A stretch of 64,000 bases of DNA from contig NZ_BSTJ01000001.1 in the NCBI RefSeq assembly GCF_030269445.1, positions 769,898 to 833,897 of the forward strand, written 5' to 3'. The position numbers and the translations under genes are program-made. Source of the stretch: Actinoallomurus iriomotensis. GTDB taxonomy: Bacteria > Actinomycetota > Actinomycetes > Streptosporangiales > Streptosporangiaceae. Numbering within the stretch: position 1 is the first letter of the stretch; every line of letters begins with the position of its first letter. This document shows, piece by piece, positions 53,958 through 64,000 of the stretch. The notes under the pieces were generated by a model. It was not told the origin of the DNA and did not search any database. It saw only the letters and a program-made list of their open reading frames with translations.

Positions 53958-55028
53958 ATGGGTTCGCTGACGATCGGGGCCTTCGCACGGGCGGCACGGC
54001 TGTCGCCGAAGGCATTGCGCCTGTACGACGAGCTCGGCCTGCTCCGCCCGGCGCGCGTCGATCCGGTCTCGGGTTACCGGTTCTACGAGCCGGCGCAGTT
54101 GGAGCGGGCCCGGCTGGTGGCCTGGCTCCGCCGGCTCGGCATGCCGCTCGCCCGCATCCGCGTCGTGTGCGAGCTCGCGCCGGCCGACGCGGCCCGCGAG
54201 GTCGCGGCGTACTGGGCGCGGGTGGAGGCCGACACCGCCGCGCGGCGCGACCTGGCCGCCTTCCTCATCGACCAGCTCCAGGGACGAGGAGATGAGCACA
54301 TGACACTCGGTATCCGCTACGCCGTGCGGTCCGACACCGGCCGGGTCCGCCCGAGCAACGAGGACGCGGCGTACGCCGGCGCGCGGCTGCTCGCCGTGGC
54401 CGACGGCTTCGGCGGTGAGGGCCGCGGCGCGCCGGCGAGCGCGGCCGTCATCGAGGCGCTGCGCCCGCTCGACACCGACATCCCGGCGGGCGACCTGCTG
54501 AACGCGCTCGACCAGGCCGTGCACGACGCCGACGCCGCGCTGCGCGGCATCACCCGCGACGACCCCTCGATGGAGGGGGTCGGCAGCACGCTGACCGCGC
54601 TGCTGTGGTCGGGGTCGCGCCTCGGGCTGGTGCACATCGGCGACTCCCGCGCGTACGTCCTGCGCGACGGCGAGCTGTTCCAGATCACCCACGACCACAC
54701 GCACGTGCAGTCGCTGATCGACGAGGGCCGCCTCACGCCCGAGGAGGGGGCCTCCCACCCGCAGCGGTCGCTGCTGCTGCGCGCCCTGGCGGGCCGCGGG
54801 GTCGCGGCCGACCTGAAGCTCCGCGAGGCGCGTCCCGGCGACCGGTACCTGCTGTGCTCCGACGGCCTGTCCGCGGTGGTCCCGCTCCCGGCCGTCCAGG
54901 ACACCCTCGCCGCGGCGGCCGACCCCGACGACGCCGTACGGCGGCTGGTCGACCTCGCCAACGACGCCGGCGGCCCCGACAACGTCACCTGCGTGGTCGC
55001 CGACGTGGTGGAGGGTGACGGCGCCTAG
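53958..55028 (+). CDS. MerR regulator fused to PP2C protein phosphatase
   Basis: A 356-residue fusion. Residues 1-112 are a MerR DNA-binding domain (MGSLTIGAFARAARLSPKAL, YDELGLLRPARVDPVSGYRF). Residues about 116-350 are a PP2C Ser/Thr phosphatase with RPSNEDAAY, LLAVADGFGGEGRG, HIGDSRAYVLRDGE, LLCSDGLSAVV and GGPDNVTCVV, all metal-ligand motifs present. It links DNA binding with dephosphorylation in one chain. AGGAGGAGGGCGGCG precedes the ATG at 53958. Confidence 0.9.
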   Translation: MGSLTIGAFARAARLSPKALRLYDELGLLRPARVDPVSGYRFYEPAQLERARLVAWLRRLGMPLARIRVVCELAPADAAREVAAYWARVEADTAARRDLAAFLIDQLQGRGDEHMTLGIRYAVRSDTGRVRPSNEDAAYAGARLLAVADGFGGEGRGAPASAAVIEALRPLDTDIPAGDLLNALDQAVHDADAALRGITRDDPSMEGVGSTLTALLWSGSRLGLVHIGDSRAYVLRDGELFQITHDHTHVQSLIDEGRLTPEEGASHPQRSLLLRALAGRGVAADLKLREARPGDRYLLCSDGLSAVVPLPAVQDTLAAAADPDDAVRRLVDLANDAGGPDNVTCVVADVVEGDGA

Positions 55029-55098
55029 CCCTCGGTGCGGGGCGTCCGGCAGGTGGCGGTTAGGCTCGGATTCCGGCCGCCCCGCACGAGAGGACCTC

Positions 55099-55695
55099 AT
55101 GGCGCGCGCGATCGTGTTCGACCTGTTCGGTGTCATCGCCTCGACCCAGACGCCCGAGGACATCCGCGCGATCGAGCGGACCGCCGGAGTGGAGGCCGGG
55201 CCGTTCTGGGAGGCCTACTGGGCGCTGCGCAAGCCGTACGACGCGGGGCAGCCGGCCGGGGAGTACTGGGCGGCGGTGGCCGACCGGCTCGGCGTGCGGT
55301 TCACCGACACGACGGTCCGCGCGCTGGTCGAGGCCGACATGAAGAGCTGGACCAACGTCGACGCGGTCATGGTGGGCCTCGTCGCCGAACTGGCCGCTCG
55401 CGGCCGTACGCTCGGCCTGCTCTCCAACATCGTCGCCGACCTCGTGCCGATCTTCGAGGCGAGGCACGGCGACTGGCTCCGGCACTTCACGACGCTGGCC
55501 TACTCCTGTGAGCTCGGGGTGGCCAAGCCCGACCGGCGGGCGTACGAGCTCGTCGCCGAGCGGCTCGGCGTCGCGCCACACGAGTGCCTGTTCATCGACG
55601 ACAACGAGACCAACGTGCTCGCCGCCCGTGAACTCGGCATGCGGGCCGAGGTCTTCCGCGCCCCCGACCAGGTCCGCGCCCTGGTCGCCGACTGA
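55099..55695 (+). CDS. HAD-superfamily hydrolase
   Basis: A 198-residue HAD phosphatase. Motif I is FDLFGVIAS (the second Asp of DxD is replaced by G-V, so catalysis or general acid may differ), motif II LGLLSN, motif III lysine in GVAKPDRRAYE, motif IV FIDDNETNV. The substrate is unknown. It starts 70 bases after the MerR-PP2C gene. Confidence 0.85.
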   Translation: MARAIVFDLFGVIASTQTPEDIRAIERTAGVEAGPFWEAYWALRKPYDAGQPAGEYWAAVADRLGVRFTDTTVRALVEADMKSWTNVDAVMVGLVAELAARGRTLGLLSNIVADLVPIFEARHGDWLRHFTTLAYSCELGVAKPDRRAYELVAERLGVAPHECLFIDDNETNVLAARELGMRAEVFRAPDQVRALVAD

Positions 55696-55710
55696 CGAGA
55701 AGATCCCCCG

Positions 55711-55982
55711 ATGAGCACGGCGCCGGCGATCGCGACCGCGGTGACGTTCGTCTGGCTGGGCATGGTGCTGGCCATCTCGTTCCTGGAGGCCCCGCTGAAG
55801 TTCCGCGCCCCGGTCGCACGCGCACCACGTCTACATCGCCCTGGAGTCGCTCAAGGTGCTCGCCCTGCTGACCGGCGGGATCCTTCTGCTCGCCGGTTCT
55901 CAGCCCTGGGACGACCAGCCGGTCCAGCGCTCGACGGTGAGGGCGATGACCGGGCCCTCCGGCGGGTTCGCCCGGTACTGCT
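55711..55982 (+). pseudogene. Broken membrane-protein gene (internal deletion and frameshift)
   Basis: The start reads MSTAPAIATAVTFVWLGMVL, AISFLEAPLKFRAP, the beginning of a small actinobacterial membrane protein of about 150 residues. Shortly after, a different frame (from about 55822) reads HHVYIALESLKVLALLTGGI, LLLAG, the end of the same kind of protein. The middle, normally two helices, is missing. The remainder runs into the convergent PPOX gene. It looks like a recent loss by deletion. Confidence 0.7.
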
Positions 55983-56319
55983 CGTAGCGCTCGCGCAGCA
56001 GGGCGATCGGGTGGGCCATCGTGTCCGGTTCGGTGAGGATCTCGGCGGTCGCGTCGGCGCGCACCCACCACAGGCGTGTCCAGTCGTCCTCGTAGTGGTC
56101 CGCCAGGACGGCCGCCCGCGGATTGGCGCGGAGGTTGCGCAGGCGTTTCAGGTCGCGGGTGCGCTTCGGCTTGGCGTCGACGGCGGTGTAGATCCGGTCG
56201 CCTTCGACGGCGAACGCGGCCACGACCAGGTGCGGGCGTCCGGTGGCGTCCGCCGTGGCCAGGCGCATGACGGGTGCCGACGCCAGCCGGGCGCGGGCGG
56301 TGTCCTCGGTCAGCCTCAT
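55900..56319 (-). CDS. F420-dependent PPOX-type protein
   Basis: A 139-residue split-barrel protein: MRLTEDTARARLASAPVMRL, ATADATGRPHLVVAAFAVEG, KPKRTRDLKRLRNLRANPRA. This matches the PPOX-class F420-dependent enzymes common in actinobacteria, which reduce or bind deazaflavin substrates. ATG at 56319 begins at the family start. Its 3' end overlaps the broken gene at 55711. Confidence 0.85.
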   Translation of the reverse strand: MRLTEDTARARLASAPVMRLATADATGRPHLVVAAFAVEGDRIYTAVDAKPKRTRDLKRLRNLRANPRAAVLADHYEDDWTRLWWVRADATAEILTEPDTMAHPIALLRERYEQYRANPPEGPVIALTVERWTGWSSQG

Positions 56320-56391
56320 GCTCGGGAGCCTGTCATGTGGCCGGAGCGTCAGCGACGTGTGGCGGCCGTGTAACGAACCGGTTTCGAACTC

Positions 56392-56438
56392 TTGACACTC
56401 CCCTCCCCTCCCCGCTTCGCTGCGTGGGAGCGCTCCCA
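56392..56438 (+). promoter_or_regulatory. Promoter and CebR box of the cellobiose operon
   Basis: TTGACA (56392-56397) is a good -35; the -10 near 56416 is weak. TGGGAGCGCTCCCA (56425-56438) is a perfect 14-bp palindrome identical to the known CebR operator of streptomycetes. It lies about 70 bases before cebE. A second imperfect palindrome around AACCGGTT lies near 56376-56385. Confidence 0.88.
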
Positions 56439-56506
56439 CGACGCCGGGCCCGCGGAGCCCGGCGCATTCGAACCCGGCTAACGAGACGACCTGAGAGGGG
56501 TTCGTC

Positions 56507-57823
56507 ATGAGGGTCATCAGGCATCGCGGGCGGTTCGCCCTGGCGGTGGTGCTGTCGGCCGCGCTCGCGGCGGCGACGGCGTGCGCGGGGGACGACGGCA
56601 AGAGCAGCGACGGCAACGAGAAGATCACTCTCACCGTCGACGACTTCGGCACGTTCGGCTACCAGGACCTGTACAAGCAGTACGAGGCCCAGCACCCCAA
56701 CATCAAGATCAACGAGCGGAATGTCCCCAAGCTCGACGACTACACCCCGCGGCTCCAGCAGTGGATCGCCGCGGGCGCCGGTGCCGGCGACGTGGTCGCG
56801 ATCGAAGAGGGCATCATGGTCAAGTTCAAGGCCCAGCCGGACAAGTTCGTCGACCTGAAGAAGTACGGCGCGGGCTCGCTGCAGAACAACTTCATCCCGT
56901 GGAAGTGGCAGGGCGGGATGAGCCCGGACGGCTCCAAGCTCATCGGGCTGGGCACCGACGTCGGCAGCATGGCCCTGTGCTACCGCCGTGACCTGTTCAA
57001 GAAGGCCGGCCTGCCGAGCGACCGTGACGCGGTGACCAAGCAGTGGGCCACCTGGGACGACTTCATCAACGTCGGCAAGAAGTTCACCGCCGCGATCGGC
57101 GGGGGCACCAAGTTCATCGACTCCCCCGAGACGTACTACAACACCATCCTCATGCAGGAGGCCGGCAAGGGCTCCAACCAGACGTACTTCGACCAGGGCA
57201 ACAAGTTCGTCATGGAGTCCAACCCGGCCGTGAAGGCCGCGTTCGACGAGACCGTGAAGATGTCGCAGGCCGGGCTCGCCAACGGCGTGCAGTTCCTGTC
57301 GGACCCGTGGAGCCAGGCGCTGAAGAAGGACGCGTTCGCCACCGCTCCGTGCCCGGCCTGGATGCTCGGCCTGATCAAGCAGTACGGCGGTGACGGCCAG
57401 AGCGGCAAGTGGGACGTGGCCGGCGTGCCGGGCGGAGGCGGCAGCTGGGGCGGTTCCTGGCTCGCGGTGCCCACCCAGAGCAAGCACCCGAAGGAGGCCG
57501 CCGACCTGGTGAAGTTCCTGACCAGCGCGCAGGGCCAGGTCGCGGCGTTCAAGACGGCCAACAACCTGCCGTCCTCACCGCAGGCGCTGAACGACTCCGC
57601 GGTCAAGGCGTTCGACAACCCGTACTTCAACAACGCACCGGTCGGCCAGATCTACGCACCGGCCGCGATGAACCTCAAGCCGGTGTACCTCGGCGCCGAC
57701 AACCAGGAGGTACGCCAGGCCGTCGAGGCCGACCTGCGCGCCATCGCGCAGGGCAAGCTCTCGCCGGGTTCCGGCTGGTCCAAGGCGGTCTCCGACGCCA
57801 AGAAGGCCGCCGGAACGGGGTGA
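56507..57823 (+). CDS. cebE: Cello-oligosaccharide ABC transporter binding lipoprotein
   Basis: The extracellular receptor of a sugar ABC importer. The 438-residue protein has a lipoprotein signal (ALAVVLSAALAAATAC, Cys about residue 26), then a family-1 binding fold: ITLTVDDFGTFGYQDLYKQY, GIMVKFKAQPDKFVDLKKY and GSWGGSWLAVPTQSKHP. The CebR box upstream, followed by cebF, cebG, a GH1 glucosidase and cebR, identifies it as CebE-like. Cellobiose or cellotriose as ligand is inference from that context. Confidence 0.9.
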   Translation: MRVIRHRGRFALAVVLSAALAAATACAGDDGKSSDGNEKITLTVDDFGTFGYQDLYKQYEAQHPNIKINERNVPKLDDYTPRLQQWIAAGAGAGDVVAIEEGIMVKFKAQPDKFVDLKKYGAGSLQNNFIPWKWQGGMSPDGSKLIGLGTDVGSMALCYRRDLFKKAGLPSDRDAVTKQWATWDDFINVGKKFTAAIGGGTKFIDSPETYYNTILMQEAGKGSNQTYFDQGNKFVMESNPAVKAAFDETVKMSQAGLANGVQFLSDPWSQALKKDAFATAPCPAWMLGLIKQYGGDGQSGKWDVAGVPGGGGSWGGSWLAVPTQSKHPKEAADLVKFLTSAQGQVAAFKTANNLPSSPQALNDSAVKAFDNPYFNNAPVGQIYAPAAMNLKPVYLGADNQEVRQAVEADLRAIAQGKLSPGSGWSKAVSDAKKAAGTG

Positions 57824-57926
57824 GACCGGGCGGCGGCGCCGGGCTCCCCAGGGACACCTGCCGGCGCCGCCGCCCGCGCCCCGCGACGGCCTCATCGACG
57901 GCCTCATCGACGGAAAGGACCTCTCG

Positions 57927-58892
57927 ATGGCTCTCGACGTGCGGCCCACCGCACCGGCCGGCGCCGCGGTCGCGCCGCCGGGACGGCGCCGCCTGCGGAC
58001 CCGGCTCTCCCGGCTGGACGTGTCGCTCTCGCCGTACCTGTACATCTCGCCGTTCTACCTGCTGTTCCTGGTGTTCGGGCTGTTCCCGCTCGGCTACACG
58101 TTCTGGGTCTCGCTGAACCACTGGGAGATGATCGGCGACCACGAGTTCATCGGCCTGCGCAACTACACGCGGCTGCTGACCGACGACCAGTTCTGGAACG
58201 CGGTCGGCAACACGTTCGGGATGTTCGTGATCGCGACGGTGCCGCAGCTGCTGCTCGCCCTGCTGCTGGCGAACGCGCTGAACCGCAAGATGCGGGCGCC
58301 CACGCTGTTCCGCATGGGCGTGCTGCTGCCGCTCGTCACCTCGGTCGCGGCGGTCGCCATCGTCTTCACCCAGATGTTCGGCCGCGACTACGGCATGGCC
58401 AACTGGGTCCTGCACTTCTTCGGCGTGCACAAGGTCGACTGGCAGGCGAACAAGTGGTCCTCCTGGCTGGCCGTCTCGACCATGGTCGACTGGCGCTGGA
58501 CCGGCTACAACTCACTGATCTTCCTGGCCGGCATGCAGGCGATCCCGCACTCCCTGTACGAGGCGGCGGCGATCGACGGGGCGTCACGCATGCGGCAGTT
58601 CTGGAAGATCACCGTGCCGCTGCTGCGGCCGACGATCGTGTTCGTCACCATCATCTCCACCATCGGGGGCCTGCAACTGTTCACCGAGCCGCTGCTGTTC
58701 AACAACGGCTACATGAACGGCGGCTCGCTGCGGCAGTCGCAGACCGTGGCGATGTACATGTTCGAGAACGCCTTCAATCGCTTCCAGTACGGCTACGGCT
58801 CGGCGGTCGCCTGGATGCTGTTCCTGATGATCCTGATCTTCTCCCTGTTCAACTTCCTGATCATCCGCCGGCTCGCGGGAGGCGAGAAATGA
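57927..58892 (+). CDS. cebF: Cello-oligosaccharide ABC transporter permease
   Basis: A 321-residue MalF-type permease with six helices after a basic N-terminus. LYISPFYLLFLVFGLFPLGY is the first helix, and EAAAIDGASRMRQFWKITVP is the ATPase-docking loop. It works with CebG and an ATPase encoded elsewhere; no ABC ATPase gene is in this locus, as in streptomycetes where MsiK serves. It ends in a four-base overlap with cebG (ATGA). Confidence 0.92.
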   Translation: MALDVRPTAPAGAAVAPPGRRRLRTRLSRLDVSLSPYLYISPFYLLFLVFGLFPLGYTFWVSLNHWEMIGDHEFIGLRNYTRLLTDDQFWNAVGNTFGMFVIATVPQLLLALLLANALNRKMRAPTLFRMGVLLPLVTSVAAVAIVFTQMFGRDYGMANWVLHFFGVHKVDWQANKWSSWLAVSTMVDWRWTGYNSLIFLAGMQAIPHSLYEAAAIDGASRMRQFWKITVPLLRPTIVFVTIISTIGGLQLFTEPLLFNNGYMNGGSLRQSQTVAMYMFENAFNRFQYGYGSAVAWMLFLMILIFSLFNFLIIRRLAGGEK

Positions 58893-59760
58893 AGGCCTAC
58901 ATCCGAGGCCGCACGCGGGCCGCCGTGGCGGGCTCGGCGCGTCTCTGGCAGGCGAGCCCGCTCACGTACGCGGTGCTGATCTTCGCCATCGTGCTGTCGG
59001 CGTTCCCGCTGTACTGGATGTTCGTCGTCGCCACCCGGACCAACGACGTGGTCGGCGCGGTGCCGCCCCCGTTCATCGCCGGGCAGCACCTCGGCGACAA
59101 CATGCGCCGGCTGTTCGACAACGAGCAGGCGCACTTCGCCAAGGCGCTGCTCAACTCCGCGATCGCCTCGGCCGTGGTGGCGCTGTCGACGGTGTTCTTC
59201 TCCTCGCTGGCCGGCTTCGCCTTCGCCAAGCTGCGCTTCCGCGGGCGCAACGCGCTGCTGCTCGTCATCGTCGCCACGATGATGGTGCCGGTGCAGATGG
59301 GGATCATCCCGCTCTACATGGTGATGGTGCACCTGCACTGGACCGGCAAGCTCCAGGCGGTCATCGTGCCGTTCCTGGTGACCGGCTTCGGCGTCTTCAT
59401 GATGCGCCAGTACGCCTCGCAGGCCGTGCCGGACGAGCTCATCGAGGCCGCGCGCGTCGACGGCGCCTCGACGTTCCGGATCTTCTGGAGCGTCGTGCTG
59501 CCCGCGCTGCGCCCGGCCGCGTCCGTGCTCGCCCTGTTCACGTTCATGCAGACCTGGAACGAGTTCATCTGGCCGCGCGCGGTGCTCAACCCCGACAACC
59601 CGACCGTGCAGTACTCCCTCGCGCTGCTCAACAGCGCCTACTTCAACGACTACACGCTGATGTTCACCGGGACCGTCGTCGCGACGATCCCGCTGGCCAT
59701 CGTCTTCGTCGTCTTCGGCCGCCAGATCATCGGCGGGATCATGGAAGGTGCAGTCAAAGC

Positions 59761-59764
<4 letters not shown>
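58889..59764 (+). CDS. cebG: Cello-oligosaccharide ABC transporter permease
   Basis: A 291-residue MalG-type permease with six helices (LTYAVLIFAIVLSAFPLYWM first) and the docking loop EAARVDGASTFRIFWSVVLP. It starts in an ATGA overlap with cebF and ends in one with the glucosidase gene, so the three are translationally coupled. Confidence 0.93.
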
Positions 59765-61173
<1,409 letters not shown>

Positions 61174-61177
61174 AGGC

Positions 61178-62203
61178 GTGAAAGAACGTACGCGGGGCCG
61201 GCCGACTCTCGAGGCGGTCGCGGCCCGGGCCGGTGTCGGCCGCGGCACCGTCTCGCGCGTCGTCAACGGGTCGCCCAAGGTCAGCCCGGAGGCGCGCGAG
61301 GCGGTGCTGCGGGCCATCGAGGAGCTGGGGTACGTCCCCAACCGGGCGGCCCGCACGCTGGTCACCCGCCGCACCGACACCGTCGCGCTGTTCGTGTCCG
61401 AGTCGGAGGAACGCGTCTTCGGCGAGCCGTACTTCGCCGGGATCATCCGCGGGATCAGCGCCGGCCTCGCCGGCACCGGTCTGCAGCTCCTGCTGGCCAT
61501 CGCTCAGTCGGCCGACGACCACCGCCGGTTCGAGCGGTATCTGACCGGCCAGCACGTCGACGGCGTGCTGATGGTGTCGCTGCACGGCGGCGATCCGCTC
61601 CCCCGGCATCTGGAGGACAGCGGCGTGCCGACCGTGCTCGGCGGCGCGCCGGTCGGCGTCGAGCCGGTGAGCTGCGTCGACGCCGACAACCGCGGAGGCG
61701 CCCGGCTGGCGGTCGAGCATCTGCTCGGGCTCGGCCGCCGGCGGATCGCCACCATAAGCGGACCGCAGGACATGCGCGTGGGCGTCGACCGGCTCGACGG
61801 CTACCACGACGTCCTGTCGGCGGCCGGGCTGCCCTCGCTGGTGGCCGGCGGCGACTTCAGCGAGGAGTCCGGCGAGCGCGCGATGCGCGATCTGCTCGCC
61901 CGCGCGCCGGACCTGGACGCCGTCTTCGCCGCGTCGGACCCGATGGCGGTCGGCGCGATGCGGGTGCTCAAGGAGCAGGGGCGGCGGATTCCCGGCGACG
62001 TCGCGCTGGTCGGGTTCGACGACTCGGCCACCGCGCGGCACACCGACCCGCCCCTGACCACGGTGCATCAGCCTCTGGAGGCGATGGGCCGGGAGATGGC
62101 CCGGCTGCTGGTCGCGCGCATCCGCGGGGAGCCGGTCGGAAATTCGATGGTCATTTTGGACACGCATCTCGTCACACGAGCGTCCTCGTGTACGCCACAC
62201 TGA
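61178..62203 (+). CDS. cebR: LacI-family repressor of the cellobiose operon
   Basis: A 341-residue LacI-type regulator: helix-turn-helix TLEAVAARAGVGRGTVSRVV, hinge GYVPNRAARTLVTRRTDTVA, then a sugar-binding periplasmic-protein fold. It lies four bases after bglC and likely binds TGGGAGCGCTCCCA at 56425, releasing it when cellobiose is present, as shown for CebR in streptomycetes. Starts with GTG. Confidence 0.92.
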   Translation: MKERTRGRPTLEAVAARAGVGRGTVSRVVNGSPKVSPEAREAVLRAIEELGYVPNRAARTLVTRRTDTVALFVSESEERVFGEPYFAGIIRGISAGLAGTGLQLLLAIAQSADDHRRFERYLTGQHVDGVLMVSLHGGDPLPRHLEDSGVPTVLGGAPVGVEPVSCVDADNRGGARLAVEHLLGLGRRRIATISGPQDMRVGVDRLDGYHDVLSAAGLPSLVAGGDFSEESGERAMRDLLARAPDLDAVFAASDPMAVGAMRVLKEQGRRIPGDVALVGFDDSATARHTDPPLTTVHQPLEAMGREMARLLVARIRGEPVGNSMVILDTHLVTRASSCTPH

Positions 62204-62207
62204 TCGT

Positions 62208-63554
62208 ATGGACTCGCTCCTCGCCGGCAGATACCGACTGCGCCGCCGGATCGGCACCGGTGGCATGGCGTCCGTCTGGCTCGCCCGCGACGAGGTGCTG
62301 ATCCGTCCGGTCGCGGTCAAGCTGATCGACGAGGAGCTGGCACGCGACCCGGAGTTCCGCGAGCGCTTCCGCGAAGAGGCGCGCGCGGCCGCCGCCCTCT
62401 CGCACCCGAACATCGTGACCGTGCACGACTACGGGGAGTCCGACGGCACCCCGTACATCGTGATGGAGCTGCTCACCGGCGGCACGCTCGACGCGTGCTT
62501 CCCGGTGCCCGACGTCGAGCGGGTGATCGGCGAGATCGCGTCCGCCCTGGCCGCCGCGCACGCCGCCCGGATCGTCCACCGCGACATCAAGCCGACCAAC
62601 GTCTTCCTGACCTCCACCGGGGTCAAGGTGCTCGACTTCGGCATCGCCGACGACGAGCGCATGGGCACCCCGGCGTACCTCCCGCCGGAACACGACCTGT
62701 CGCCGTCGGCGGACGTGTACGCCCTGGGTGTGGTCTGGTTCGAGGCGGTGAAGGGCCGCCGCCCCGAGGCCGGGGAGACCCTCGGCGGGCTGCAGGCACG
62801 CTGTGTCGCCGCGGCGGCGTCGGACCGGCCGTCGGCCGCCGAGATCGCCACCGCGCTGGGCGTGGAGACCGGCGGCGAGGAGCCGCCGGCCGCCGAGCGG
62901 GCCGCGGCGTACGAGGCGGCCAGCGCCTACCGCGCCCTGGCACCCGCCGAGCCGGCACCGGGCCGGCACACGGGCACGCGCACGCTCACCACGGTCCGGC
63001 GGCCCGCCGGCGGCGAGGGCGCGCACGGCCGGCTGCTCCTGGTCGCGAGCGGCACCACCGTCGCGGCCGTCGCCGCGGTCGGCCTGCTGCTGGGCGGTTC
63101 GGCGTTCCGCCCGGTCGCGGCGCCGGGCCACGCGCCGGCCGACTCTCCGTCGCCGGCCACATTCAACGCCTCACCGGAGCACACCGTGACGGGCGCCCCG
63201 CCGCCGTCGCCGAAGCCCGCCCAGCGGCGGACCGGCCATCCGGCCACGCCGGGCGCGACCGCCTCGGCCACGTCACCGGTGCCGGGCACGACCCCGCCCG
63301 GCGCGATCGACGCGCTGACCCGGATGCGCCGCACCGTCGACGAGGGCCTGGCGGCCAGCGAGGTACGCGCGGATGTGGCGGTCGACCTGGACAACCTCAT
63401 CGGCAATCTGCAGGCGGAGATCGCCGCGGGCACGCACGTCGACGTGGACCAGCGGGTGACCGAGCTCCGGCGGAAGATCGTCCAGCGCGTCCGCGAGGGC
63501 GGTCTGGCGCAGACCCGCGCGGACGCGCTGACCCGTACGCTGACCGCCCTGTGA
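62208..63554 (+). CDS. Membrane Ser/Thr protein kinase with shortened activation segment
   Basis: A 448-residue Hanks-type kinase. Residues about 1-220 are the kinase domain: GTGGMASVW, K38 in VAVKLI, HRDIKPTN at 124-131, DFG at 143-145. Only seven residues (IADDERM) separate DFG from GTPAYLPPE, so the usual phosphorylatable Thr/Ser stretch is missing. A membrane helix lies near 276-297, then a Pro/Thr-rich external stalk and a helical C-terminal domain (about 360-448). It starts four bases after cebR. Confidence 0.9.
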   Translation: MDSLLAGRYRLRRRIGTGGMASVWLARDEVLIRPVAVKLIDEELARDPEFRERFREEARAAAALSHPNIVTVHDYGESDGTPYIVMELLTGGTLDACFPVPDVERVIGEIASALAAAHAARIVHRDIKPTNVFLTSTGVKVLDFGIADDERMGTPAYLPPEHDLSPSADVYALGVVWFEAVKGRRPEAGETLGGLQARCVAAAASDRPSAAEIATALGVETGGEEPPAAERAAAYEAASAYRALAPAEPAPGRHTGTRTLTTVRRPAGGEGAHGRLLLVASGTTVAAVAAVGLLLGGSAFRPVAAPGHAPADSPSPATFNASPEHTVTGAPPPSPKPAQRRTGHPATPGATASATSPVPGTTPPGAIDALTRMRRTVDEGLAASEVRADVAVDLDNLIGNLQAEIAAGTHVDVDQRVTELRRKIVQRVREGGLAQTRADALTRTLTAL

Positions 63555-63561
63555 CGCGTCC

Positions 63562-64000
63562 TCACCGGCCTCGCAACAGGAGCCGGGTGTAGGCGGCCAG
63601 GGTGAGCGCGTCGACGATCTCCTCGGCCCGCAGCATCCGTTCGAACTCGGCCCGGGAGAACCACTGCTGCCGCATGCCCTGCTCCTCCGGGTCGCGGTCG
63701 GTCTCCCCCACGGTCAGGCCGGTGGCCAGGAACAGGTCGCAGCGCTGGCTCGTGAACCCCGGCGCGATCGCGAACGAGCCGAGCCGCTCGACCGTCGCCG
63801 CGCGGAGTCCGGTCTCCTGGGCCAGCTCGGCGCGCGCCAGCTCCTCCGTCGTGGTCTGCCGGTCATCGGGCCAGGTGCCCTGTGGAAACTCCCACGAGCG
63901 GCGCGACAGCGCGTACCGGAACTGCTCGACGAGGTGGAACCCGTCGTTCTCCATGGGGATGACGAGCGCCGCCGTCGGCTTGTCCACCACCCCGTAGATG
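63562..64000 (-). CDS. NUDIX hydrolase (5' end outside window)
   Basis: A NUDIX protein, 142 residues visible from the GTG at 63990, but the frame is open upstream (IYGVVDKPTAALVIPMENDG) and probably begins beyond base 64000. FRYALSRRSWEFPQGTWPDD and EELARAELAQETGL make the NUDIX box, with Ala for the usual Arg and Gln for the first Glu of the EE pair, so metal binding may be altered. It resembles ADP-ribose pyrophosphatase-type members. It is convergent with the kinase gene. Confidence 0.82.
   Translation of the reverse strand, partial: IYGVVDKPTAALVIPMENDGFHLVEQFRYALSRRSWEFPQGTWPDDRQTTTEELARAELAQETGLRAATVERLGSFAIAPGFTSQRCDLFLATGLTVGETDRDPEEQGMRQQWFSRAEFERMLRAEEIVDALTLAAYTRLLLRGR

Overview
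The window is high-GC DNA, about 70% or more G+C by eye, with GTG and TTG starts, four-base stop/start overlaps and a conserved actinobacterial gene order: rimO, rodZ-like, ftsK, rnj, dapA, then dapB, M16 peptidase, pnp, rpsO, ribF, truB, nrnA-like, rbfA, DUF503, infB, ylxR, nusA, rimP. Menaquinone synthesis (menA), CGNR zinc-finger regulators, F420-type PPOX proteins and a CebR-controlled cellobiose locus all point to a soil actinomycete. My guess is Streptosporangiales/Thermomonosporaceae; that placement is inference, not something the sequence proves.

Layout. 1-8005: minus-strand housekeeping block (rimO partial, rodZ-like, ftsK, rnj, dapA). 8006-8853: an 850-base gene-free interval rich in hairpins and holding one copy of a dispersed repeat. 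8854-27127: accessory genes. These include a GH18-like secreted protein, a diiron protein coupled to an EamA transporter and a divergent MocR regulator, uracil-DNA glycosylase, two MarR/MFS pairs, menA, and a molybdate regulator with modB-modC-modA. 27128-42122: dapB and the minus-strand translation/RNA block from M16 peptidase and pnp to rimP, interrupted at 33453-34237 by a divergent zinc-ribbon/CGNR pair. 42306-56319: accessory genes. These include two ferritin-like DUF4439 genes joined by a translated repeat, ThrE-like and LPG-synthase-like membrane proteins, a flavin reductase, a compact PEP-synthase-like protein with its own winged-helix partner, a double PTH2 protein, an aminotransferase/LysR pair, a MerR-PP2C fusion, and a broken membrane-protein gene. 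56425-63554: a cello-oligosaccharide locus (CebR box, cebE-F-G, GH1 beta-glucosidase, cebR) followed four bases later by a Ser/Thr kinase. A partial NUDIX gene closes the window.

The most unusual signal is a dispersed non-coding element present three times (near 4945-5177 on minus, 8386-8594 on plus, 20211-20356 on plus). Each copy has a DnaA-box-like 9-mer, then 16 bases further on a TTCCG block, then GACAAT at hexamer spacing 18, with no gaps between copies. Each is followed by a GC-rich tract and a tandem array whose unit differs between copies (13, 16 and 15 bp). The geometry looks like a promoter firing into a repeat array. I do not recognise the family.

Other points for a second look: a translated 69-bp repeat that re-supplies a ribosome site and an MTERSEG start between two genes, and whose start also appears on the rodZ-like gene; a divergent gene pair sharing the four bases CATG as both start codons inside an inverted repeat; many regulators and some core genes with a -10 box 6-7 bases before the start codon, which suggests leaderless transcripts; and a kinase with a very short activation segment at the end of the sugar operon.
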